From positions 1 through 14,155 of the forward strand of contig CALCCX010000315.1 in assembly GCA_937900165.1 (NCBI GenBank): a stretch of DNA of 14,155 nucleotides, read 5' to 3'. The notes beneath the pieces were generated by a model that was given only the letters and a program-made list of their open reading frames with translations, was not told the origin of the DNA and searched no databases. This DNA is from an uncultured Acidimicrobiia bacterium. Its GTDB lineage: Bacteria; Actinomycetota; Acidimicrobiia; Spongiisociales; Spongiisociaceae. This document shows, piece by piece, positions 1-5,447 of this stretch (positions are counted from its first letter, which is position 1; each line of letters opens with the position of its first letter). A program made the translations under genes and the position numbers.

Positions 1-90
1 AGCATAGAGTTATAGACGATAGATAAACGACGACAACGGATTAATAGTCTCAATATTATTTTTAATTTATTTTTCATTATTTTTTTTTTT
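1..90. other. Non-biological read-through tail with poly-T run
   Basis: AT-rich low-complexity sequence ending in a T run directly before the P7 adapter at 91. Read on the other strand it is insert, adapter, poly-A, then noise, which is what Illumina reads give when they run past the end of a fragment. Its composition is quite unlike the GC-rich insert. It should not be annotated as genomic. Confidence 0.9.
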
Positions 91-156
91 CAAGCAGAAG
101 ACGGCATACGAGATATATCAGTGTGACTGGAGTTCAGACGTGTGCTCTTCCGATCT
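91..156. other. Illumina P7/index adapter
   Basis: Bases 91-114 match the P7 flow-cell sequence (starting CAAGCAGAAGACGG), 115-122 are an 8-base index (ATATCAGT here, ACTGATAT in read orientation), and 123-156 match the read-2 primer region ending in GCTCTTCCGATCT. The genuine insert starts at 157. The adapter adds spurious codons to the first gene: a frame opening at 140 reads MCSSDL before real protein sequence begins. Confidence 0.98.
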
Positions 157-601
157 CGCCAAAAGCAGGTTCGTGCCGGAGCTGACCCGCCTGCAGAGGC
201 AGTCACAGGCTTTGGAAGCCGCCGCCGACCCGATCTCATTGGTGTTCGGCCACAACGATCTGCTCGCCTCGAATTTCATCGACGACGGCACCAGACTTTG
301 GCTGATCGACTGGGATTACGCCGGCTTCAACAGCCCGCTGTTCGATCTGGGTGGACTCGCCTCCAATAGCGAATTCGCAATTCTCCAGGAAAAGGAGCTA
401 TTGGAGAGCTACTTCGCCCAGCCCGTCACCGATGAACTTTGGCGCCGCTACACCGCGCTGAAGTGCGCGTCGCTGCTGCGTGAGTCGATGTGGAGCATGG
501 TCAGCGAGCACCACTCCCCCATCGATTTCGACTACGTCGCCTACACCGACACCAACCTCGAGCGCTTCAACGTAGCCTGGGCAGACTTCGAGAGGCTCTG
601 A
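157..601 (+). CDS. APH/choline kinase-family phosphotransferase, C-terminal fragment
   Basis: This is a 5'-truncated gene cut by the adapter; the first complete genuine codon is at 158 and about 147 residues remain up to TGA at 599-601. The fragment holds the catalytic half of a protein-kinase-like phosphotransferase: the loop HNDLLASNF (codons from 251, HxDxxxxN, catalytic Asp and metal-binding Asn) and then IDWDYAG, the metal-binding Asp segment equivalent to kinase DFG. This family uses ATP to phosphorylate small alcohols such as choline, ethanolamine or aminoglycosides, and probably acts in the cytoplasm. The WDYAG form and the neighbouring dimethylglycine-dehydrogenase-like gene favour a choline/ethanolamine-type substrate over drug resistance, but that is inference. 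The missing N-terminal lobe would carry the ATP-binding Lys. The stop lies 3 bp before the next start, so the two genes are very likely co-transcribed. Confidence 0.85.
590..595 (+). promoter_or_regulatory. Shine-Dalgarno for the FAD/GcvT gene
   Basis: GAGAGG sits inside the end of the upstream phosphotransferase gene, 9 nt before the TTG at 605. It supports TTG as the true start, because no in-frame ATG lies before the FAD-binding motif. Confidence 0.6.
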
Positions 602-604
602 ATC

Positions 605-3049
605 TTGGCGGACTTTCCTACCAGAGCAAGGGCAGTGATCGTTGGGGGCGGCATCATGGGATGTTCGACTGCGTACCACCTGACCAAGCTCGGGTACGGC
701 GAGGTTGTGCTCTTGGAGAAGGCCAAGCTCACCAGCGGCAGTACCTTCCACGCCGCGGGACTCGTGGGACAACTGCGTAGCTCTGCGTGCATCACTCGGC
801 TGCTTGGCGAATCAGTTGCCCTGTATGAGCGGCTCGAGGCCGAGACTGGGCTGGCGACCGGTTGGAAACGCAATGGCGGCCTACGCCTGGCGTGTTCGCC
901 TGATCGCATGGCGGAGCTGGAACGCCAAGCAACCACCGCCCACAGTTTTGGCCTCGAAATGCGGTTGTTGACTCCAAACGAAGCCGGCGACATGTGGCCA
1001 CCAATGGAAACCAAAGATGTCGTGGGAGCAGCCTTTCTGCCTACAGACGGATCGGCCAGCCCTTCCGATCTCACTCATGCGCTCGCCAGGGGCGCACGGA
1101 ATCACGGTGCAACGATCATCGAGGACTGCGCGGTCACAGGCGTAGAGATCGAATCGGGACGGGTCGCCGCGGTCCTCACGACCCAAGGTCGCATCGAGTG
1201 CGAAGCAATCGTCAATTGTGGTGGTCAGTGGGCGGGCGAGTTGGGCCGGATGGCTGGCGTCAACATTCCACTTGTCTCGGTCGAGCATCAGTTCTTGATC
1301 AGCGATCCAATCGACGGTGTTACAGGCGATCTTCCCACCCTGCGAGACCCGGATCGGCTGACCTACTACAAGGAAGAGGTTGGGGGGCTCGTGATGGGCG
1401 GCTACGAGCCGGACCCGAAGCTGTGGGCCCCAGGCGGGATCCCGAACGGCTTCCAGTTCACGCTTCTCGATCCGGACTTCGAACACTTCCAACAACTCGC
1501 CGACCTCGCCTTCAGCCGGGTTCCGGAACTCGCCGAGGTGGGTATCCGACACATGACCAATGGGCCCGAAAGTTTCACCCCAGACGGGAATTTCATCCTC
1601 GGTGAGGCGCCTGAGGTTCGAAACTATTTTGTGGGTGCGGGTTTCAACGCTTTCGGAATCGCGGCAGCCGGCGGGGCCGGCATGGCCCTGGCCGCCTGGA
1701 TCGCCGATGGACACGCACCGTTCGATCTGTGGCCGGTCGACATTCGCCGTTTCGGTCAGCACCACAACGACATCGACTGGGTACGAGCTCGAACCCTCGA
1801 GCTGTACGGCAAGCACTACGGCATCTCGTGGCCATTCGAAGAGCACAGCAGCGGTCGACCCCTCAGGAGATCGCCGCTTTTCGAACGTCTGGCGGCGGGC
1901 GGAGCGTGTTTCGGCGAGAAGTTCGGCTGGGAAAGGCCCAACTGGTTCGCGCCCAGCGGAGTCGCCTCCAAGGACATCGACTCGTTTGACCGGCCGAACT
2001 GGTTTCCGTATGTGGGAGCCGAACACCGGGCAGTCCGGGAGAACGTCGCGGTGTTTGATCAGAGTTCGTTCGCGAAGTTCGAAGTGGTTGGTCCTGACGC
2101 GGGCGAGGCCTTGAACTGGTTGTGTGCGAACGACGTTTCGAAGCCGCTAGGCCACGTCACCTACACCCAAATGTTGAATGACCGCGGCGGAATCGAATGC
2201 GACCTGACGGTGGCCAGGCTGGATGAGCAGCGGTTCTATCTGGTCACGGGGACCGCATTCGCCACTCACGACTTCCATTGGATCGCGCGAAACCTCCCGG
2301 AGGGCCTAGATGTGGAACTCGCCGACGTCACGCCCGATCTGGCTGTGCTCGCCCTGATGGGGCCCGCAGCTCGCCGTGTCCTGGCAGATCTGACGGACGC
2401 TGACGTCTCGAACGCAGCGTTCCGGTTCGGCACCATCAGCTCTTTGCATATTGCCGCCACCGAAGTACTGGCGCTCCGGATCACCTACGTCGGCGAGCTT
2501 GGCTACGAGCTGCACGTGCCGCTCGGCTCCGCGGTCGAGGTCTACGAAGCGTTGATGGCGGCGGGTGAGCCTCATGGCATCGCCAACGCCGGGTATCGGG
2601 CCATCGAAACCCTCAGACTCGAAAAAGGCTACCGAGCCTGGGCGACAGACATCACCCCGAACGACACGCCGATCGAAGCCGGTTTGGGCTGGGCGGTGAA
2701 GTTGCACACCGGCCTGCCTTTCTCAGGCCGGAGTGCGGTGGAGCGTCAAGCCACGGAGGGTGTCACCAGGCGCCTGGCCGGATTCACGATCGAAGATCCG
2801 GACGCGCTGCTGCGTGGCCGCGAGACGATCATCCGCGACAGCGAACCTGTGGGATGGCTGACCAGCGGCGGTTGGGGGCATACGGTTGGCAAGGGCATCG
2901 GATACGGCTATGTGAGCAACCCTGATGGCGTCGACGCCGAGTATCTGATGGCCGGCACCTACGAACTCGAAGTGGCGATGAAGCGACTGCCGGCGGCCAT
3001 CCATCTCAGCCCGCTGTACGACCCCGAGATGGTTCGAGTCAGGAGCTGA
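605..3049 (+). CDS. FAD-dependent dimethylglycine/sarcosine dehydrogenase-like protein with GcvT domain
   Basis: Predicted to oxidatively demethylate an N-methylated amino acid (dimethylglycine or sarcosine type) and pass the one-carbon unit to tetrahydrofolate as 5,10-methylene-THF. The 814 residues have the full family architecture. A DAO Rossmann domain (about 9-370) has VGGGIMGC at 13-20 (GxGxxG) and Glu38. SGSTFHAAG follows, whose His49 aligns with the covalent-FAD His of mammalian DMGDH. A linker domain (about 380-435) contains GRPLRRSPLFERL. The GcvT folate domain starts near 460, with GGIECDLTV (about 528), YVGELGYELHV (about 628) and RLEKGYRAWATD (about 672), and a GcvT C-terminal barrel follows. 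Length is as expected for bacterial members. It starts at TTG 605, behind GAGAGG and 3 bp after the kinase-like gene, so translation is probably coupled. The exact substrate cannot be decided from sequence alone; the fold and cofactors are secure. Confidence 0.92.
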   Translation: MADFPTRARAVIVGGGIMGCSTAYHLTKLGYGEVVLLEKAKLTSGSTFHAAGLVGQLRSSACITRLLGESVALYERLEAETGLATGWKRNGGLRLACSPDRMAELERQATTAHSFGLEMRLLTPNEAGDMWPPMETKDVVGAAFLPTDGSASPSDLTHALARGARNHGATIIEDCAVTGVEIESGRVAAVLTTQGRIECEAIVNCGGQWAGELGRMAGVNIPLVSVEHQFLISDPIDGVTGDLPTLRDPDRLTYYKEEVGGLVMGGYEPDPKLWAPGGIPNGFQFTLLDPDFEHFQQLADLAFSRVPELAEVGIRHMTNGPESFTPDGNFILGEAPEVRNYFVGAGFNAFGIAAAGGAGMALAAWIADGHAPFDLWPVDIRRFGQHHNDIDWVRARTLELYGKHYGISWPFEEHSSGRPLRRSPLFERLAAGGACFGEKFGWERPNWFAPSGVASKDIDSFDRPNWFPYVGAEHRAVRENVAVFDQSSFAKFEVVGPDAGEALNWLCANDVSKPLGHVTYTQMLNDRGGIECDLTVARLDEQRFYLVTGTAFATHDFHWIARNLPEGLDVELADVTPDLAVLALMGPAARRVLADLTDADVSNAAFRFGTISSLHIAATEVLALRITYVGELGYELHVPLGSAVEVYEALMAAGEPHGIANAGYRAIETLRLEKGYRAWATDITPNDTPIEAGLGWAVKLHTGLPFSGRSAVERQATEGVTRRLAGFTIEDPDALLRGRETIIRDSEPVGWLTSGGWGHTVGKGIGYGYVSNPDGVDAEYLMAGTYELEVAMKRLPAAIHLSPLYDPEMVRVRS

Positions 3050-3055
3050 GGGCTG

Positions 3056-3084
3056 TCTACACGCCCCGGACAACTGGTTAGATT
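3056..3084 (+). promoter_or_regulatory. Putative leaderless promoter of the Cys-pair repeat gene
   Basis: TAGATT (3079-3084, TANNNT type) ends 7 nt before ATG 3092, which would place the transcript start on or next to the A of the ATG. A partial -35, TCTACA (3056-3061), lies at 17 bp spacing. No Shine-Dalgarno precedes the ATG. Confidence 0.45.
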
Positions 3085-3091
3085 GGTCGAC

Positions 3092-3433
3092 ATGACGACG
3101 ACAGAAAAACTCAAACCCGCCTACGAAGCGTTGGACGGCTGCGACGCGGCTCTCAGCGAACTCGAATCCCTTTGTTGCCGTCCGGAGCGCAGCCCCAGGA
3201 TGGAGGCGCTCGCCGAAACCTTGGCCAAGACCCGGGCTGGGCTCGACAGCGCGAGCGAAGACCATGACGGAACGGATTCGACACTAGCCCACATCGAAGA
3301 CGCCGGATCCCAGATCGGCTGGCTCCAGGTCGGCTGTTGCGCCCCAAAGCGCCTACCTCTCTATCACACCCTGCTCGAGGGTCTGACAATCACACAGCGA
3401 ACACTGAAGCGCGCCACCAAACGAGGCCACTGA
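3092..3433 (+). CDS. Unrecognised small helical protein with duplicated Cys-Cys repeat
   Basis: I do not recognise the family. From ATG 3092 the product is 113 residues; an in-frame TTG at 3083 would add three. It is hydrophilic and apparently all-helical, with no signal peptide or membrane segment. It contains an internal duplication: CCRPERSPRMEALAETL near residues 31-47 and CCAPKRLPLYHTLLEGL near 82-98 share the pattern CCxPxRxPx4LxExL, followed in both by a Thr and a Leu at matching spacing. A further Cys lies near residue 19. Paired cysteines at the same place in two helical repeats suggest metal or redox binding in a small bundle, which is inference only. The ATG follows a leaderless-type -10 rather than a ribosome binding site. 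The gene sits between the dehydrogenase and vapBC, on the same strand, but has its own promoter-like element. Confidence 0.7.
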   Translation: MTTTEKLKPAYEALDGCDAALSELESLCCRPERSPRMEALAETLAKTRAGLDSASEDHDGTDSTLAHIEDAGSQIGWLQVGCCAPKRLPLYHTLLEGLTITQRTLKRATKRGH

Positions 3434-3458
3434 ACTCAGGCGTCGGTGCTGAACAGGC

Positions 3459-3486
3459 TATCTTTCCGTCAGAGATAAGATATCCT
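3459..3486 (+). promoter_or_regulatory. vapBC promoter with TATC/GATA operator-like half sites
   Basis: TATCCT (3481-3486) is a TANNNT -10 ending 6 nt before the vapB ATG, implying a leaderless mRNA. Alternating half sites TATC (3459-3462), GATA (3474-3477) and TATC (3481-3484) form two inverted repeats: TATCT-N9-AGATA, and GATA-AGA-TATC, the latter overlapping the -10. VapB/VapC complexes usually autorepress by binding such repeats, so this is a good operator candidate. Confidence 0.45.
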
Positions 3487-3492
3487 ATTGCC

Positions 3493-3699
3493 ATGACCAA
3501 GAGACTCATTGACGTCGACGACGCCAAGCTAGAAGAGATTCGTTCGCTTCTCGGTACCAAGACACTGAAAGCAACGGTCGATGCCGCCTTCGACGAGGTG
3601 ATCGCCTTGGATCAGCGCCGCCGGATGTTGCTGGCGGACCGCGGAGTCGATCCCTCGGAGATGACCGAACCAAACGCCCGCCAGTCCGCTTGGGGCTAG
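3493..3699 (+). CDS. vapB: Type II toxin-antitoxin antitoxin, VapB family
   Basis: A 68-residue antitoxin. The N-terminus MTKRLIDVDDAKLEEIRSLL followed by GTKTLKATVDAAFDEV is the typical actinobacterial VapB pattern: a basic N-terminal beta strand, then a helix, then the xGTxTxKxTVxxAL-like segment, forming a DNA-binding and dimerising half. The C-terminal tail (from about residue 45) would wrap around the VapC toxin. The antitoxin neutralises the toxin and, with it, represses its own promoter. The stop overlaps the following gene by 10 bp, so the pair is translationally coupled. ATG 3493 has no Shine-Dalgarno and sits 6 nt after TATCCT. Confidence 0.85.
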   Translation: MTKRLIDVDDAKLEEIRSLLGTKTLKATVDAAFDEVIALDQRRRMLLADRGVDPSEMTEPNARQSAWG

Positions 3700-4112
3700 C
3701 TCCCTACTACCTCGGAGACACATCCGCGTTGGCGCGCCTGGCGCAGCCTCAAGTCGGCGAGCGCCTCCGACCTCTAGTCGAAAATGGGCTGGTCGCTCGG
3801 TGCACGCCAACCGATCTCGAGGCCGGGTTCTCCTCGACCAGCCCGGATTCGCACCGATCCATGCGGGAACACCGCGCTGCATGGCCATTCGCAGCTATGG
3901 ACCAAAGCGTTCTCGATCGCGCCGTCAACGTGCAGGACGCGCTGGCAGAACGAAGCCAACAACGTGGAGCGAAACTCGCAGACCTTCTCATCGCTGCAGC
4001 CGCGGAGGCAGCTGGCCTAGTCGTGCTCCACTACGACCACGACTTCGACCTCATTTCCGAAACAACAGGCCAGAAGACCGAGTGGATCGTCCTTCGAGGC
4101 ACGGTTCCCTGA
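3690..4112 (+). CDS. vapC: Type II toxin VapC, PIN-domain ribonuclease
   Basis: A PIN-domain toxin of 140 residues, the usual size for VapC. Members are magnesium-dependent ribonucleases that cleave tRNA or rRNA and halt translation when the antitoxin is degraded. The acidic metal-binding residues are present: Asp10 in LGDTSALARL, Glu44 in TPTDLEAGF, Asp98 in LADLLIAAAA, and Asp116/Asp118 in LHYDHDFDLI; the ending TGQKTEWIV is also typical. The best start is TTG 3690, which overlaps the vapB stop by 10 bp and keeps the first beta strand (YYLGDTSAL). There is no clear ribosome binding site, consistent with coupling to vapB. All active-site residues are intact, so the toxin should be functional. 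Confidence 0.9.
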   Translation: MGLAPYYLGDTSALARLAQPQVGERLRPLVENGLVARCTPTDLEAGFSSTSPDSHRSMREHRAAWPFAAMDQSVLDRAVNVQDALAERSQQRGAKLADLLIAAAAEAAGLVVLHYDHDFDLISETTGQKTEWIVLRGTVP

Positions 4113-4131
4113 CCAGCCCGGCTCGATTCAC

Positions 4132-4148
4132 CCGATCGGACAGATCGG
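4132..4148. terminator. Hairpin between convergent vapC and DUF4389 genes
   Basis: CCGATC (4132-4137) and GATCGG (4143-4148) form a perfect 6-bp stem with a 5-nt loop, directly beside the stop codon of the minus-strand gene. There is no U tract, so it is at best a weak or bidirectional terminator. Confidence 0.3.
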
Positions 4149-4754
4149 CTACGCGTCGGTGTTGAACGGTGGGTATTCGTCGGTTATCAAGGTCCCGTAG
4201 ACGTTCACCCTGGTCATGTACCGACTTATCCCGATCATGAAGTTCCGCATTCCGGCCGGGTACCGGCCCGTAAACAGCACGGCAAACCATGCCAGGAACG
4301 CTATGACACTCGCAATCAGCATGTAGATGTATGACACCACGACAAGCGGGATGATCATGATCAGTCGGAAGAAGACTGTTAGCCGGTTCCGCCCGTCCAA
4401 GTCTGCCTGAACCGATAGCTGGATCGAATGGTCTCCGGGGTCATCTGCGGTGGTATCGAAATTGAAGGGCGGGTAGTCCTCGGTCAGGCCAATCATGAAG
4501 CCGGCCGTCCTGGCGGTGTACCGCTGGTTCATGATCATGAAGTTGGCCATGCCCTCAGGCAGCCTTCCGGTGAAAAGAATGATGAACCAAGCGATAAACG
4601 AAATGATCCCGCTGACAGAGCCGATCACATACAGGATGAGCCAATGGGGTATCACCATGAGCCAATGCACGAGGGGTCGCCAGTTCGCGACCTCATTGCT
4701 CTCGGGATATGTCAGTTGGACGGGATATCCGCCCCCAGTTGTCGTGCCGGCCAT
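4149..4754 (-). CDS. DUF4389-family membrane protein with two tandem domains
   Basis: A 201-residue integral membrane protein made of two DUF4389 units. Unit 1 covers about residues 10-100 and unit 2 about 110-199. Each has a hydrophobic segment after an Arg (RPLVHWLMVIPHWLILYVIG; RLIMIIPLVVVSYIYMLIAS), then a second hydrophobic segment running into AWFIILFTGRLPEGMANFM (55-73) or AWFAVLFTGRYPAGMRNFM (155-173), an R-Y-x-x-R stretch, and a terminal YPPF at 94 and 194. About four membrane helices are expected. The repeat pitch is exactly 100 residues. The biochemical function of DUF4389 is unknown to me. ATG 4754 is preceded by a good Shine-Dalgarno (GAGGGAG, 4761-4767 on the minus strand), in contrast to several neighbours that look leaderless. 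It lies downstream of the 4849-5325 gene with a 94-bp gap. Confidence 0.88.
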   Translation of the reverse strand: MAGTTTGGGYPVQLTYPESNEVANWRPLVHWLMVIPHWLILYVIGSVSGIISFIAWFIILFTGRLPEGMANFMIMNQRYTARTAGFMIGLTEDYPPFNFDTTADDPGDHSIQLSVQADLDGRNRLTVFFRLIMIIPLVVVSYIYMLIASVIAFLAWFAVLFTGRYPAGMRNFMIGISRYMTRVNVYGTLITDEYPPFNTDA

Positions 4755-4760
4755 GGTCCA

Positions 4761-4767
4761 CTCCCTC
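4761..4767 (-). promoter_or_regulatory. Shine-Dalgarno for the DUF4389 gene
   Basis: GAGGGAG on the minus strand, 6 nt before the ATG at 4754. A near-perfect palindrome, CTCCTGATCGGGAG (4777-4790, one T-G pair), lies just upstream in the probable 5' UTR; its significance is unknown. Confidence 0.55.
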
Positions 4768-4848
4768 GTTTTCGGTCTCCCGATCAGGAGGGTAGGCCTG
4801 CGGGTAAGACCGCTGCCTCATATTCCAACCACTAACTGTCCCGGCAGA

Positions 4849-5325
4849 TCAGGTTTCGCCGGAGTCAGGGCCTCGTTCTCTGACCTCACGGATGTCGGCG
4901 ACGACCTCCCGGAGCTCGGCAATCCAGTCGGTTTCGTGCTTGCCCACCAGGCGAACACACCAGGCGAGTGCCTCACTGCGACTCCGGGCGACTCCGGCCT
5001 CGATGAGGGTGTCGAGGACCTCGCGCTCCTCCATTCTGAGTCTGGTCATCGCCGGCGCGGCCACGTGGGTAAAGCGGGCTTCGAGCTCTCCACAGCTCGC
5101 CGCCCAGCTCACCCTGCGTCGAAACACGGCCTGGGCCCGTTCGGCGATCTCCATTCGCTGATCTCGAGTTGCCTCACGGAAGGCCACGATCTGCTGCTCG
5201 TCTGTAAGCCCCGCTCCGGCTTTGCCCAGATCTCCGGTGACGATGATCTCGTCGCCATCGTGCGCCACGCCTGGATCGCTGCGAAACCAGTCTTCAGGTA
5301 CGGCAGCGCTGAACCATTCGACCAA
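4849..5325 (-). CDS. Conserved actinobacterial hypothetical protein with RHH-like C-terminus
   Basis: 158 residues, no membrane segment or signal peptide. The N-terminal third contains PEDWFRSDPGVAHDGDEIIV, which looks like a small beta unit. The middle (about 42-90) is helical and charged. The C-terminus MEEREVLDTLIEAGVARSRS followed by EALAWCVRLVGKH resembles the two helices of a ribbon-helix-helix fold, ending in a charged helix. I recall similar uncharacterised proteins in actinomycetes but cannot name the family, so a regulatory role is inference. The start is uncertain: TTG 5325 is the only canonical start before the conserved region and has a poor ribosome binding site. The frame stays open for about 75 nt upstream without ATG or GTG. 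It is divergent from lon, sharing a 122-bp intergenic region. Confidence 0.7.
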   Translation of the reverse strand: MVEWFSAAVPEDWFRSDPGVAHDGDEIIVTGDLGKAGAGLTDEQQIVAFREATRDQRMEIAERAQAVFRRRVSWAASCGELEARFTHVAAPAMTRLRMEEREVLDTLIEAGVARSRSEALAWCVRLVGKHETDWIAELREVVADIREVRERGPDSGET

Positions 5326-5388
5326 ATCGCTCGTCGAGACTGTCGGCGGAGGTGGAGCGTGACGTGGAATAGGGACTACGATAGGGTG

Positions 5389-5418
5389 TTGTAATCATGT
5401 AAGCAACCCATTTGTAAT
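5389..5418 (+). promoter_or_regulatory. Candidate sigma-A-type promoter of lon
   Basis: TTGTAA (5389-5394) and TGTAAT (5413-5418) are separated by 18 bp, matching -35 and -10 consensus at 4/6 and 5/6. The predicted transcript start, near 5425, leaves a short 5' UTR that includes the GGGAGGA Shine-Dalgarno at 5438-5444. The sequence TTGTAAT also occurs as a direct repeat (5389-5395 and 5412-5418), so part of the signal could be a regulator site. I found no HAIR (HspR) or CIRCE element. Confidence 0.4.
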
Positions 5419-5447
5419 GACCAAACACTGAATCCTCGGGAGGATCC

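Noticed and set aside
881..2026. 381-residue antisense frame inside the dehydrogenase gene
   Set aside because: Shadow of a high-GC gene; no motif, while the plus-strand protein is a full family match.
3092..4112. Three-gene toxin-antitoxin or defence system including the Cys-pair protein
   Set aside because: VapBC is complete alone, and the small gene has its own promoter-like element and no recognised TA feature; the link is unsupported.
4495..5394. 299-residue plus-strand frame across DUF4389 and the RHH-like gene
   Set aside because: Spans two minus-strand genes and their intergenic region; sequence lacks domain features.
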